Of a stretch of DNA of 64,000 bases, positions 9,765 to 21,500 are shown piece by piece. A program made the translations under genes and the position numbers. The notes beneath the pieces are model-generated. The model searched no databases, was not told the origin of the DNA, and was given only the letters and a program-made list of their open reading frames with translations. This DNA comes from Podospora comata (Eukaryota > Ascomycota > Sordariomycetes > Sordariales > Podosporaceae). The stretch is from contig CP071493.1 of assembly GCA_017354895.1 (NCBI GenBank), positions 2,480,001 through 2,544,000 on the forward strand, given 5' to 3'. Each line of letters starts with the position of its first letter. Within the stretch, counting starts at the first letter, position 1.

Positions 9765-11294
9765 ATGTCCAAGATGAGCGCCAGCAAACCCCAAGAGCCG
9801 TCGCCGAGCAGCTTCATCTACACTTCTAGCTCCAGCGCGGTATCAGACTGCATCACCGTGGCAGCAGACGATGACGGAATACAGGCCCGCTCCTCTGAGC
9901 CACAGGCAGTCACTGGCCTAGTCATATTCAATACAATTCACTGGAGACCCAACCCTCATTCGCTCAGCCCTCCAGGCGCACGGGTCATCGAACTACCAGA
10001 TTCTGACTCTGGTGAACAAGACCATGAGCATACCAAGCTGCTTCGCGAATACAAAGCCGGATCTGTCAGCCCGCTGAGTCTTCCACCTCAGCCACAGCTC
10101 CAACAACACACCCCTGTCCGAACTGTGGACACCGACTATCCTTCTCAGTTGATGAGCTATGATGCCGCCGCCATGGAAGACACCGACGACGAGGACCACT
10201 ACCCCGAACGATTTGCTCTGTCCCCCAATCTGCCTCCCCAGTGCCCTACTTCTGATCATGGCTCCTCTCCAAAGTCATCAGCCAGCAGCACAACAAGATC
10301 TTTTTGCACATGCCGCTCCTCTCCAACCTCAGAAGCAGACCAATCTGGCCTCATCCTGGAGATTCAATATATTTGTCTTTTGGCAACCCAAAAGTTCATC
10401 AGGGGACACGTCTTTGATCAGCGCAGGCAGCGCCGTCGCCGTGAGAGAGCACTGGTGATGAAGAGACTGAGAGAAAGGGGGAAGGCAAGATCAGAAGCCA
10501 GAGAAAGAGAAAGCACAAGGAGCAGCCACGAGAACAAAGTCAGGAAGATGTCTCCTGTGAGGCGGGTTGCACCTCCACGTGCTGTCTCGCCTATTAGCCC
10601 TCGTGTTGTCAGAACAGCAAAGGCAATGGTCTACAGTTCCACCGATAGCGATACCGAAAGGGAAAGTCCCAGCGGTAACACCTCCCAAACCTTCACGAGC
10701 AAACTCACCTCCCGCAGACCAACCAGTCCCTTTTCCTACACGTGGATGTCCTCCCAACTGAATCCCAACCCCACCACCACCCACCTCCTCACCCCCAACG
10801 CCGCCGCCGAAGATGACCTCGACACAACCATGTCCGACCCCCCTTCTTCCCCAACATCATCCTCCACCTCAGCCGACACAGACTACCGCACAATCCTCAC
10901 CTCCCACCGTCTCCCTTTCAGTTCCTCCAACAACAAGCAAAAACTCCTCTCCCAACCCATCGACAACAAAACCCAACTAAACAAAAACATATCCAAAATC
11001 GGCTCCATCATCTGGCACCGCTCCCTTTCCCACCCCCTAGAAAAGAAAAGAGAAACCCTCCAAGAAATGGCCTACCTCCTCGACCTAGGCGCCGCAGTCC
11101 TCACGTCCGACCAGCCAGCAAACCCCCCCACACATAGCCTCGCAGTCCAAATCACCGACGCGGGGATCCTGCTCTGTGAAATCCTCAAAGACTGGGACGC
11201 GGTGGAGAGGATAGAGGAGTTGGAGGGGGTTTGGTGGGATGCTTTGAGTAGGGGCAGTAGTAGTGCTATTGAGGAGTGCAGCTGTAGTACGTGA
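9765..11294 (+). CDS. Ser/Pro-rich protein of unknown function
   Basis: A single-exon frame of 509 residues, not recognised. ATG at 9765; a second ATG three codons on is possible. Residues 1-200 are rich in Ser, Pro and Thr. A strongly basic, Arg-rich stretch follows at about 220-275 (DQRRQRRRRERALVMK) and could be a nuclear localisation or nucleic-acid contact segment. More disordered Ser/Thr-rich sequence comes next. The last 90 residues look folded and hydrophobic, with repeated Leu/Ile (EMAYLLDLGAAVL, AGILLCEILKDWDAVERI). Codon use resembles the neighbours, and the C-terminal block reads like real protein. No catalytic motif is visible and I propose no function. Confidence 0.7.
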   Translation: MSKMSASKPQEPSPSSFIYTSSSSAVSDCITVAADDDGIQARSSEPQAVTGLVIFNTIHWRPNPHSLSPPGARVIELPDSDSGEQDHEHTKLLREYKAGSVSPLSLPPQPQLQQHTPVRTVDTDYPSQLMSYDAAAMEDTDDEDHYPERFALSPNLPPQCPTSDHGSSPKSSASSTTRSFCTCRSSPTSEADQSGLILEIQYICLLATQKFIRGHVFDQRRQRRRRERALVMKRLRERGKARSEARERESTRSSHENKVRKMSPVRRVAPPRAVSPISPRVVRTAKAMVYSSTDSDTERESPSGNTSQTFTSKLTSRRPTSPFSYTWMSSQLNPNPTTTHLLTPNAAAEDDLDTTMSDPPSSPTSSSTSADTDYRTILTSHRLPFSSSNNKQKLLSQPIDNKTQLNKNISKIGSIIWHRSLSHPLEKKRETLQEMAYLLDLGAAVLTSDQPANPPTHSLAVQITDAGILLCEILKDWDAVERIEELEGVWWDALSRGSSSAIEECSCST

Positions 11295-11970
11295 TCACAC
11301 AAGGTGTGCGAGGGCTGGTGGTTTGAGGGGGGAATTGCTCTGAGATTTTCTTCATATGTTTGGGTATGGATGGCTGGGTATTTAGATTGGGAATTTGTGA
11401 GATTTTCGTTATCATGCGCGCATTGTATCGTTGGCCTGGGGTTGTACCTACAGATGAACTTTTGTGCATTCTCAACCATTTCTCCTTCTCCAACAAACCA
11501 GTATTGAAACCGCCAAAGGATGGAAATATGATGTGTTGCGAATATTGAAGGGTCCGTGCCCACCCCTGATTTGGAAGGTTTGAAAAGATGTAAGTGACCC
11601 TCAGGTAAGTCAATGAACAAGTAAATCACTTCCACCCAACATCAACACGTCAGCCAGGTCATAACCAGCAAATTCATACCAAACCAATGATATATAACGG
11701 CAGTTAGAAAAACCAATGTCCCGTGCAAAGGAAACGACCAAATAATCCCACTCTCTCTCCCACCCTTGAGAGAGAAAACCATAAACTAAACACAACGCCC
11801 AATCCCAACAAAATAAGGAATCATAACATCATCTCCCCAAACCAGCCTTCTTCTCAAAAAAAGGATAAATATATACACCACCGCCACCACCACCACCACC
11901 ACCACCACCACAACGCCCCCCAAAAACGAATGTAAACCACCCCTTTTCTTCCACTCCCCTCCTCTCCTCC
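11295..11970. other. Convergent intergenic region with CAC repeat
   Basis: This is the 3' flank of both the orphan gene and the Polo kinase gene. No gene is supported. It includes the (CAC)n microsatellite at 11876-11912. Confidence 0.6.
11876..11912. repeat. (CAC)n microsatellite
   Basis: About twelve CAC units with one CGC interruption, 60 bp beyond the Polo kinase stop codon, so probably in its 3' UTR. Confidence 0.85.
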
Positions 11971-14900
11971 TCACCTCTTCTTACTCTCATCAATATCCTC
12001 CCCAATCTCCTCCGGTCTCCTCGGATCCACATACGCCGACAACCTTTGATCTCCCCACCTAGCCCCAATGCTGACCCAAACATGCTTCGCCGGAATCTGC
12101 ACATTCTTCGTCTCCCTCATCCCCGTCCACCTCAACCTCCTCTCCCGCGTCATATCGCTGTTCCCAATCCCCCCGTTCCCGTTCCACTCCCGCACAATAT
12201 CCCTGATAAACTCAATCTTCTGCCTAAACATGTTTGCCGCCGGAATCCCCTGCATCTCCGGGCTAATCTCCGGCCGTCTCCTCGACGAGCTGCTAGTGCT
12301 CCTGGTTCCAGTCCTCGGCGCCGGCTGCTTGGGCATCGTCGAAAAGTTCAAGAGAGTCTGCACAGGATACGACAACACCGACCGGTCATCCAGCGCTGAC
12401 TCGGCCAGAGATCCCGTCTCATACAACCTCTTTGCAGCATCCTGCGGCAAATGCCAGAAATGACACCACGTCCCTGTTGAATCAAGGACAATCTTGGTGT
12501 GGTCGGGGAAATTAAACTGCATGTGTCCATCGCAGAACATCCAGCACCCCACATCGCCAAAACGCTGATAGAACGTAACAACATCATTCGGCGCTGCGTC
12601 CAGGTCTGTGATGGTAGGAGGGCGGATGTTAGCCTCCTCCGGGTTCTCCATCTCACGACCATAAGCAATCATGTAATTGGCAAACTTTTTCCACAAGACC
12701 ACCCTCTCCCGCTTCCGATGGTCGTACATGTCTTTACCGGCTGAGAGTCTCCCCACTGACCCATCCGAGTTGACTGCTACGGCAAAGTTTTGAGGAGGGA
12801 CTCGAACACGCGAGATACCATCCTCCCCGTTGTTTTCGTAAAAGTAAATGCCCTCATTCATGGGGACAATCTGGTGTCTGTCCCTATAGGTCGGGTCCTC
12901 CTTCCGCTGACAATGCCGTTCAGCACCGTGAACCAGCAAGCAAGCGGGAGGCAAAACACCGCTTCGGGAACCCTCGTTTGCAGGAATGCTCCGGAGGATG
13001 CATCCAACACTGCCATCGTTCAGGATGTAGCCCAAGCCAAACTTGTTTGTGTAATCAACCCACTTGACCACAATCTGTGGGGGAGCTGGCGTTTGCTCCT
13101 TGGTGGAGACGATAGCCATGGTACGGGCATTAAGCGCCCTTTCCAGTTCCGCCTGCAGCTTCTGGAGACGGTCCAAGACAACATCAGGTTGAGTGCCCGG
13201 GACGTGTTCCTGACACTCCGTCGGGCCAAAGAGCGAAAGCATCTCTTCCTGAGGTTTGGCTGGCTTGGATACCGATGGTCGCGTCTGCGGAGCAGCCTCT
13301 TCGGCAGGCAAGGCTGCCGTGGTCCTGCTTCTCGTTGGTTGACTGCGCAAGGTGCGACTGGTTCTTTTCGGTGCCTCTTCAGCGGTCTCGGCAGTTGACG
13401 AAACTGGTGCAGACAACTCTCGCCTAGGTCTCGCCCGCAAGCTGCTCGTTGTTGTTCTCGATACGGGCTCGGGGACTGTTTGAGACCGAACAAGAGGGAC
13501 AGGCGCAGGGGCGGCCGTGGTAGCCGGTCTATGCTGAGCTCTCTGCTGGGCAGCAAAACTCTGTGGTGGTGCTCGCAAAAGGCCTGAAGGCACTCTTTGA
13601 CTCTGAGACTGGGTGCTCTGGCTAAGGCCACTAAGATCGTCAGATACAGAAAGTTGAGACAGTTTTTCTGTCGCTTGCTGAGTGGCCCGGTCTTGTTGCG
13701 CGGCGAGGCGTTGTAGTTTCTGTTCATTCCGGACCTCGTCAAACGGACGGTAAACAATACCCTCGGCCAGAGGAATGACAGGAGTCAGCCCGTAGTGTTC
13801 CTCTTCTGCCATCTCCCGCCAGATGTTCTTGAACACCAGTTGTGACTGTTGCCAAGGCCCAACACCACACTCCCGGCACATTTCTTGCACGGTCCGAAGG
13901 TTGATGGTTTGCGCCTTGGAGCTGGAAAGAGGCTCGTAAAATGCAGCGCTTTGCGGAGGAATCTCTCTCAGTTTCGGTGTGATTTCGGAGGAGCTGGGCA
14001 TGTAGCCAGAGGTGAAGAATGGGTGACCAACGATGGTATCTGGATCTGGTCTTTGGGAGGCTTCTTGCAGCATTGTGGCAACAAGGTCCTTGGCTTCCTG
14101 GCTGATGAATGGGCGCCCGGCAGATGGCGCAGGCCATTCGTAATCTCTATCTTTGGCACGTCGGTAAATCTCGTCGGTTGTCGAGGACTGGAAAGGCGGC
14201 TTCGAAGTAAGCATAGCAAAGACAATGATACCCAAACTCCAGATATCAACCATGTGATCATGACCCTTCTTGCCCTTCTCCAAGATTTCGGGTGCGATGT
14301 AGTTGGGTGTTCCGCACAGCGTTGTCCGGCGCATAATCTGCATATCCTTGCCTGTCAGAAGCAGAGCAGCCAGACCAAAGTCTCCAATCTTGGCATTCAT
14401 GTGTTTGTCGAGGAAGATGTTGCCCATTTTCAGGTCACGGTGGATGATACCCTTGGCGTGCATGTACTTGATGGCGCCAGCAATCTGCACCGAGTAAAAG
14501 CGCACCTCGGGTTCCGTCAACCCCTTGCGCCTCTTGACCATGTCCATAAGCGAGCCATTGGGGCAGAGTTCCAGGACCAGGTAAGTGCATCGCTCGAAAG
14601 TGAAGGCGCGGTGGAACTGGACAATATTCTGGTGTCGCATTTTGGAGTGAATTTGCAGCTCGGTTTGGAACTAGAGAGGTCGGTTAATTCTTCTGCCAGA
14701 TGTCAACAGAAGTATCATAGGAGATCACACCTTTTGCTCCATCTTCGTTGGCATCTGGCTTTTGACAATCTTGAGCGCAAACTTTTTGGAGGATCCAGCT
14801 GGTGCCCCCTCGTAGCAGATGGCAAACCCGCCCTTGCCCAAGGCCTTGCCAACCTCGTACACCATGCCTTCCCTCCGGTCCGAGCTGGGTGGTTCGACGA

Positions 14901-15051
14901 CATTGTTGGGTGGTGGTGGCGGGTGTTCCTTGTCCTTTGCGGCTCTCAGAACCTGTGCTGCGGCCTTAGTCTTCAGCTCAGTCCGAGGGAGCCGCTGGGC
15001 GTTGGCATCCCTTGGGGAGAGGGCCTCCATGTCGACGCCCTTTGCAACCAT
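11971..15051 (-). CDS. Polo-like kinase (CDC5/PLKA homologue)
   Basis: Mitotic Ser/Thr kinase acting at spindle poles and septation sites. Exon 1 is 15051-14731, the intron 14730-14671 (GTGTGA...CTCTAG), exon 2 14670-11971; 1006 residues. The frame extends upstream of 15051 only with non-ATG codons, so this first ATG (MVAKGVDMEALSPR) was chosen. The kinase domain is at about 65-327: glycine loop LGKGGFAICYEG, catalytic HRDLKMGNIF, GDFGLA, and activation loop RRTTLCGTPNYIAPE with its phosphorylatable Thr. A 300-residue Ser/Thr/Gln-rich linker separates it from polo box 1, which begins near residue 640 (VVKWVDYTNKFGLGYILND) and is stretched by an insertion, and from polo box 2 (VVTFYQRFGDVGCWMFCDG). 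A further conserved C-terminal segment follows. Long linkers are known in PLKA-type kinases of filamentous fungi. The Polo family call is firm. Confidence 0.93.
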
Positions 15052-15990
15052 CGCCGACTGTGTCCTTTTCTGTGTTACAAGCCGAGAACTTTTTGTTCTC
15101 AGCGATGTTGTGGTGTTCGAGGACGAGATCGGTGAAGAGGGGACCGAAACTAACGTCACGCGTCAAACGGCTGGTCCACTATTCTGTTGACACGTCAGTA
15201 ATGTCCAAAATGCATGCAGTGCTGTCAACAAGACAGCTTTGGGCGTTGCAAAGGTGCACGCGACATGAATTTTCGTTTGGGATGGGTGGGGGGCAGGGAG
15301 GGCCGTTGTAAACAAGCAAAAACGCACCGTTGGACTGTGTTGACTGTTTGGCGCTCGGTGGCCGTCATGAAAAGTAACGGGCTATTACGATTAGTAGACA
15401 CACCGGAAACCGAGTCGACAATTACACCAAACTGTGTAAGTGGCAACAAAAGCCGGCAATCAACAGATGATGGTGGGTGATGCCGGAAGTGTGTGGATGT
15501 CGCTTGTTCAAGAATTCAATGTGGATGAAAGGCCAGTGAGATCCATGTTTGCTCCTCCCCGGTGTCGCCAGGGCAACGGGCTTCAAACGGCGGTAACACT
15601 AAATTGTCGGATGTGTATGGGCCACATCTTATCTGATAAGAACATTCACCTCGCCTGCTTCCTGCATTTGATCAATTCTGATTGGCCATTCACCGTGAGA
15701 AAGCTCCCCGCCATTGCCGATGACTCCATCCCATCAACTGAAACTGATTGCTATACCGGTTATTTGCTTTCTCGAGTGTTGGTTTACTATGCAATAATCG
15801 GTCTATCTTTGTTGAGGGATCCTTGTCTCTTGTATTAATGTATAGACGGCTAGCTACACGATATTGCACCGCCATTACACCCTTCCCTCGACTATCTCGC
15901 CCAAGATCCTTGACTCAGCAACATTCCTCCTCCCCCATCTCGCGAGATTCCCAAATTTCTTGGCCAACTGGAGGCCAGCCAAGATTCGCC
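15052..15990. promoter_or_regulatory. Divergent intergenic region, Polo kinase / OPA3-like
   Basis: 939 bp between divergent start codons. No gene is supported. An open frame continues in phase upstream of the Polo kinase ATG to about 15170 without another ATG, so it is read here as leader. Confidence 0.55.
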
Positions 15991-16697
15991 ATGGTTTCCC
16001 TGCCCCTATTCAAAATCGCTGCTCTCTTTGTACGGCATATCTCCAAATATGGCGCGGTTCGTCCCCCTTGACCCGACTCTTCTCCGCGGCAGACCACTGA
16101 TGTTGGTTTCCGCTGCAGAATCACATCAAGCACCAAGCCCATGAACATCCACGCTTTCGCGCCTTCGCTGCCAGATACGGCCAGGTCATCCACCAAATAA
16201 ACATGCGACTGTCGGTTGCTACGATGCGCAATACCGAAGCTGCTCAGAAAGCAAAGGAGAAAGCCGAAGCGCCCACAGTCAAGACAGAAGAGCAAGTCAA
16301 GCGGGAGGAAGAGCTCAAGGCCAAATATGGGACCACCCCACGAGACTCTCACCCTGTTAAGGAGCCACCAAAAAGCATCTGGAGGCGACAATTTAGGGCT
16401 CTTCCTGAAGCCAAGGCTGTGGATTTGTTTGCGGATGTTATTGGCGATGCGTTCATCTTGGCCATTGCCACCGGGTTGATCACTTATGAGTACTGGAGAA
16501 CCTCTCAGAAACCAGACAAGAACAAGGAGATGATCCAAGAGTTGGAGAAACAAGTTGAGGAGTTGAAGCAGAGGGGAGAGGAGCTTGAGGAAGCAGAGAA
16601 GCAGCAGCGAGAGAGGGTGCGGCTGATTGAGGAGGCTCTGAGGGCATTCAAAGACCCAAAGACAAAGCAGCCCCTTTTGGCTACCCCTGCGGCATAA
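15991..16697 (+). CDS. OPA3-like mitochondrial protein
   Basis: Member of the OPA3 family, proteins of mitochondrial membranes whose biochemical role is unsettled. Exon 1 is 15991-16056, the intron 16057-16118 (GTTCGT...CGCTGCAG), exon 2 16119-16697; 214 residues. The start MVSLPLFKIAALFVRHISKY followed by NHIKHQAHEHPRFR across the splice is the OPA3 signature. A hydrophobic segment DAFILAIATGLITYEYW sits near residue 130. The rest is a charged coiled coil (EMIQELEKQVEELKQRGEE). The donor GTTCGT is not the usual GTAAGT type, but it is the only one that keeps the conserved sequence in frame. Confidence 0.88.
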
Positions 16698-16986
16698 TTC
16701 ATTCAAATCGAGCCTCGCTGCGGGAATGTTCACAGAACGGGCAAGCACCACTCAACGTGGCTGCCTGAGCATATGTGCAATGATGTAAGTATTAGACAGC
16801 GCTGTGGGTCATTGTAGGTCCAGTGACCCGATGTGGCTTTGAGTTTTATGTTCTGGGGAAAGAGCAATGATAGACATGGCAGGCGGGAACTCATCTCTGG
16901 GATAGAAGGAAGTGATACCCTCTTACTTTTCACAAACCAAAATCTCAACACATTTCCAATTGTTTTAAGTTGCTTTCTACCCATCA

Positions 16987-17823
16987 GTGACAGCAAACAT
17001 GAGGAGCCATCGCCTTGTTGAAACACCAACCAGCCTCGTTTGCTCAACCCTGAGATCCCGTCAACCATGGACAACAGTCGCGACACTGCTTCTGCAGTCA
17101 GACAGTAGACAATGGCGTGGTATGAACCTTTGGCCACATCGCTTTCTCCGACAACATTCTAACCAGTTATAGAATCTACCCTCCAGTCCCACGACATCTC
17201 TCTAGTCGTTGAGCAAGAGCATGCGGAGGTCTTTCAGGTCTACAAGTTTATCTTGATCTCACCAGATGATGTCGAAACAGGGGAGCCTACAGCAATGGCT
17301 CGAATTACCCAGCTCGGGCGAGATCTCGGCGATGCCAAAGCAGGTGTCATTTTCCTGCTTGACCAGGAGAATGAAAAGGAGCACGGAGATGCTATAAAAG
17401 CGTTCATGTCACTTCAGATCAAGTTTGCCTCCCTCTTTTGCACTTTCTGTTAATTTTTCCACTGACATGATTCCCAGATTGATGGATGTCCACCCAAGTG
17501 TCCCCATTCTCCCTTTGACTAGTTTTGACGCGTTACCATCAACCCTCAAAACTTTCCAACGTGGATATTCGGAGGGCCTTGATGACGGAATTCAGCAGCA
17601 AGTGAATATTGATGTTTCTAGAGATTTGTTAGGCTGTTGTTCGGCAGGAGAAAGGCAGCTCTCTAGGCAGGCGGTCGATACGATGTCTCAGAGTGGAGAA
17701 TTCTTCAGCTTTCGAGAGCTGTTGGTTGATGGCCAATTGGCGGAACGCGAGGGTCAAGACAGAATGCACGATGTGTTGGGACCAGAGGATGGGAAGAGAT
17801 TTGTGAGGTTCTGGTTGAGGTAG
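16987..17823 (+). CDS. Small fungal protein of unknown function
   Basis: A three-exon model: 16987-17119, 17173-17422, 17478-17823; 242 residues. Intron 1 begins GTATGA and has two usable in-frame acceptors (AACCAG or TTATAG). Intron 2 begins GTTTGC, a weak donor, and ends TTCCCAG; it is chosen because it joins SLQIK to LMDVHPSVPILPLTSF without a frame change. The middle (SHDISLVVEQEHAEVFQVY, ARITQLGRDLGDAKAGVIFLL) alternates hydrophobic strands and helices like a small alpha/beta domain. The C-terminal part is helical and polar. I recognise no named family. The N-terminal 44 residues are the least certain; the true start may lie elsewhere. It lies between OPA3-like and the NLR remnant, on the same strand. 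Confidence 0.6.
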
Positions 17824-18522
17824 GTAGGTATGCCATCCTCTCTCTGAGTAGGGAACCCCCAGAAGGTAGGTCGATCAGTGGTAAAATCTCGCCCAGGAAG
17901 GACAAGCTGGGAGAAATCAGTCTTCACCAACCAGTACACCATACCAGGTTATCATTAGGTGCCAAACCAGCACAACTTCACTTTACCAAGTTCCGTGTTT
18001 TGCTTTGCCGTTCAATTCAACAGTATCTGTATGCTTGAAAAGCTAATCATCACCTCTGTACTGACATAGAGCTAATGAACACAGGTATCTGGGTATTCTA
18101 ATTCCCCTCATAGGGCACGGCACTACCCCATTCATCTCCCCATCTCTCTCCGATTCACATTCGACAGTGAGTATGCCTAACCTTGAATAAGGCAGGTCGC
18201 CGAGCTAGTTTCATATGCTCATGATTAATATTACAAAGCCATTTATCTCTGCCGATTGCATCTCGGCACCAAGTAAATGCTGACTGCATGAGAGGGGTCG
18301 CTTCCTATTTGCCCCGCCCCAGAACCACAACCCTCCAGGTGAACCAGACAGGCGGCGCTGTTGCATACAGCCTCGTCCCTTTATCACACTCGTAGTTGAG
18401 GGGCCAAATAAAATACTATGGCGTTACATGTTTGAATCCTCACAAGACTTCGCGCTCTCAGTTTGGCCTTTGTATATCGAGCAACAAAGCCATCCCTACG
18501 ATATTCAGCATCACCCACCAAC
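17824..18522. other. Intergenic, upstream of the NLR remnant
   Basis: About 700 bp with no supported gene or RNA. It is expected to include the former promoter of the NACHT gene. Confidence 0.5.
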
Positions 18523-21500
18523 ATGAAACGGTCAAGACGACATCAGCTTGCTCTGGGCGGATGCTCTTAACGAGTATACCAAGGAAACAGCACGGCCACT
18601 TGGTCCTGAGCGTCTTGCTGCCCTCAGCAACATCTTTAGCCCTGAAGAGCTGGGCAAAGTTATCGAGGATTCGGGAGCTGAGTTTCAACGTTTTCGTCCT
18701 GACAAGCCTCGACTGTGGTCAGCACTCAAGACTTTCGTTGCGCCAGTCTCAACACTTGCAAGAATAGCTGTTACCCCCGTCTCAGTAGCTGACTTCGGTG
18801 TTGCAACGAGTGCCGTTCTCGGCGCAGCCGTATATCTCATCAAAGTTTGCGAAGGCGTCTCCAGCGCTTATGACTGGGTCGAGCAGGTATTCCGGGAACT
18901 GCACGACTTCACGGAGAGGCTAGACCAATATGTCAATGCCACCATCGATGGTGCGCTGCGGCGAAAGATCGTCGCAATTCTCGCTACTATTTTGAAGGTT
19001 ATCGGGCGGTCCGAATACCTAATCTCCAAGCGACACTTTCATGCCTATCTCCGTACCACCTTCCTGGGTAGAGATGAGGCTACCAAGAAACTGATCGACG
19101 ACTTGAATCGCATTCTTGGCAGCGAACAGAGATACGTCCTCGGCGTGACATATGCAACAGCTCAAAGGATTGAGATAGCCAAGACGGTCAGCAACACAGC
19201 AAACCAGACTTTGGAGCTTGTCAAGAACAGCGCAGACAAGGCATCCAAGGACGAGGATGAAGCGTGCCTGAGGCAAATTCTTTGCGATACGTCGGCCTGG
19301 AATGACGTTCAGGAGACCTTCGACACCAATGAATGGAACCTCCTCAAAAATACCGGCGAATGGCTTCAGAAAGAACCTCTATTCTAGTCATGGATGAGCC
19401 GTAACGCCTCGATTTTGTGGATTTTCGGTGGCCCAGGAGCTGGCAAGAGCTTCCTCTCTACGAGCATCGTCAAGCAACTATTTGAGCAAGCCGAATCTGC
19501 CGTCAGCAACGGCGTGCCTGCCGAATCTGTAGCCTACTTCTTTGTCAAGGAGAACAACGAAACCTTGAGAGACGCCAACGTAATTCTCAAAACGCTTGCC
19601 TGGCAGATTGCAGCACAGGACCAGAACTTCAGGCAGCACGCCATCAACATTTTCAAGCAACGAAGCCTGACGGCCGTGGCCGAACAGACTTGGAATCATA
19701 TGTTTCTGAACTACTACAACCAGCCTGGTGGGAAGGACACACAAGCCGTCACAATCTTGGTAGACGGTCTAGATGAAGCCACACCGGAGACTCGGAGGAC
19801 CATTCTCGGTCTGATGAAGGATCTGGTCGTATCTCGAAACATGAACAGCCACCGTGCCATCAGATTTGCCATCATCGGGAGGGGTTCTCTGAAAAGTGAT
19901 GTGGAGTTCGAACGGCTGGAGAAAGCATACTTCATCGAGGTGTCGCGCACCAAGAATCAGAGTGACATCGACAGCTACATTCGCAAGCGACTCCCAGAAA
20001 TTAAGGTCCTTCTCCAGCTGGCCTCGAAAAAGCCCGATGGGGTCAAGAAAGCAAAGAAAGAAGGCAATAAAATCTTGAAGAAGGTATCAGAAGGAGCGGA
20101 AGGGGTGTCCTTATGGGCCCGGCTCTTGTTGGATAGTCTTATCGAGAAAGAAATGCCACAGATCAAGGCGACTTTGGAACACCCGCCTTCCAGCCTGGAC
20201 GGCATGATCTTTTCGGTTTTCGATCGGATCGACAAGGACAAAGTAATCGACGAGAGCGTTATGCGGAAGATGCTTCTGTTCATGACGTACTCGATAAGGC
20301 CTCTGCTGTTTGGGGAGCTGAACCTCATTACAAGTTTGCCTGCTCTGGAAACACATGCGCAGCACACTGTCCTCAGTTTTCGACTTGAAGTTCCCTGACG
20401 ATCGCGATCCTCTCCTTCCGACAGAATCGAACGAAGACCTGGGAGATGCCAATGACCAAGCGGGTGGCCATTCCATTGCTTACGAAGATGAGGTCACTCT
20501 AGAGTTCAATTCCGACGACGACGATGAGGATGATGATGAGGATACAGCCTCGGATGGCGATTCAGACGACGAGGACGGCGATATATACAGCATAGTTTTC
20601 GCGCGCCAAGACAAAGTCCGTTCCCAACTCTGGACCGCATGATGAGAGCGATCCCAGTACTGAGCTAAAGGCTCAATCTGAAGCTCTTAGCGAAATGCTA
20701 GAGTGGCTGAACATTGGCCAGTTGGAGTCCCGCGTCACCTTCTGCCACACACGCATCCGAGACTATCTAGTACAAGAGGGATCCCCCAAGACACAAGACT
20801 TCCGCGCGTTATCGATTATACCCGAAATCGAAAACACCCATGTCAACATTGTCATTACCTGTCTTGACGTACTTCGTCTGGCGCTGGCGTTGCCAATCGA
20901 GTCTGCTTTCCTATGTGACTACCCCTTATGCCACCTTCCGTACCACCTGGAGGAGATTGATAAGGACGCAGTTGCTCCCAGAGATGCGGCCAAGATAGTT
21001 GAGGGGCTCTACTGGCTGTTTGGGACCGAGAAAGGATGTCTCAGTCTGCTGCAGTCGGTGTTGCAATATGATGAATTTCACGGGTCGCATCGGGCATTCT
21101 GGAATATGTGGATTGCCACCGACAAGTACTTCAAAATCGGTCAGGGCTGGCTGGGGCAGGCGGAATGTCTTAAAGATCTCATGACGGAAAACTACGAGGA
21201 CGACGAGGACGATGCTGTGGTATGGATGCTCTCGGCCGCTGCGTCGCTCCCTGCTCTCCTGCAGCCCATGATGAAGGCTGCGTCCAAGAAGTGGTTCGAC
21301 AGGCCAGATTTCAGTGCAGAAACCTACGCCGATAAGGGGAACTGGGTGACCTGGCTGCTTCACGGGTGGCTTAGCTGGGTAAGAGCATCACTATTGTCTT
21401 TGCAAGTTTAAAGACTACTACCGTTTACTCCAGGCTGAAGAGGGGAAGCCACCCACGGAAGAGCAAGAATTCGAATTAGGAGGAGTTGGTTGGGTTTTGA

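Noticed and set aside
13849-15135. 428-codon open frame on the + strand
   Set aside because: Antisense to the Polo kinase gene and crosses its intron; no family resemblance.
15052-15159. N-terminal extension of the Polo kinase to the upstream GTG
   Set aside because: The first ATG at 15051 is followed by typical sequence; a GTG start is not expected in a nuclear fungal gene.
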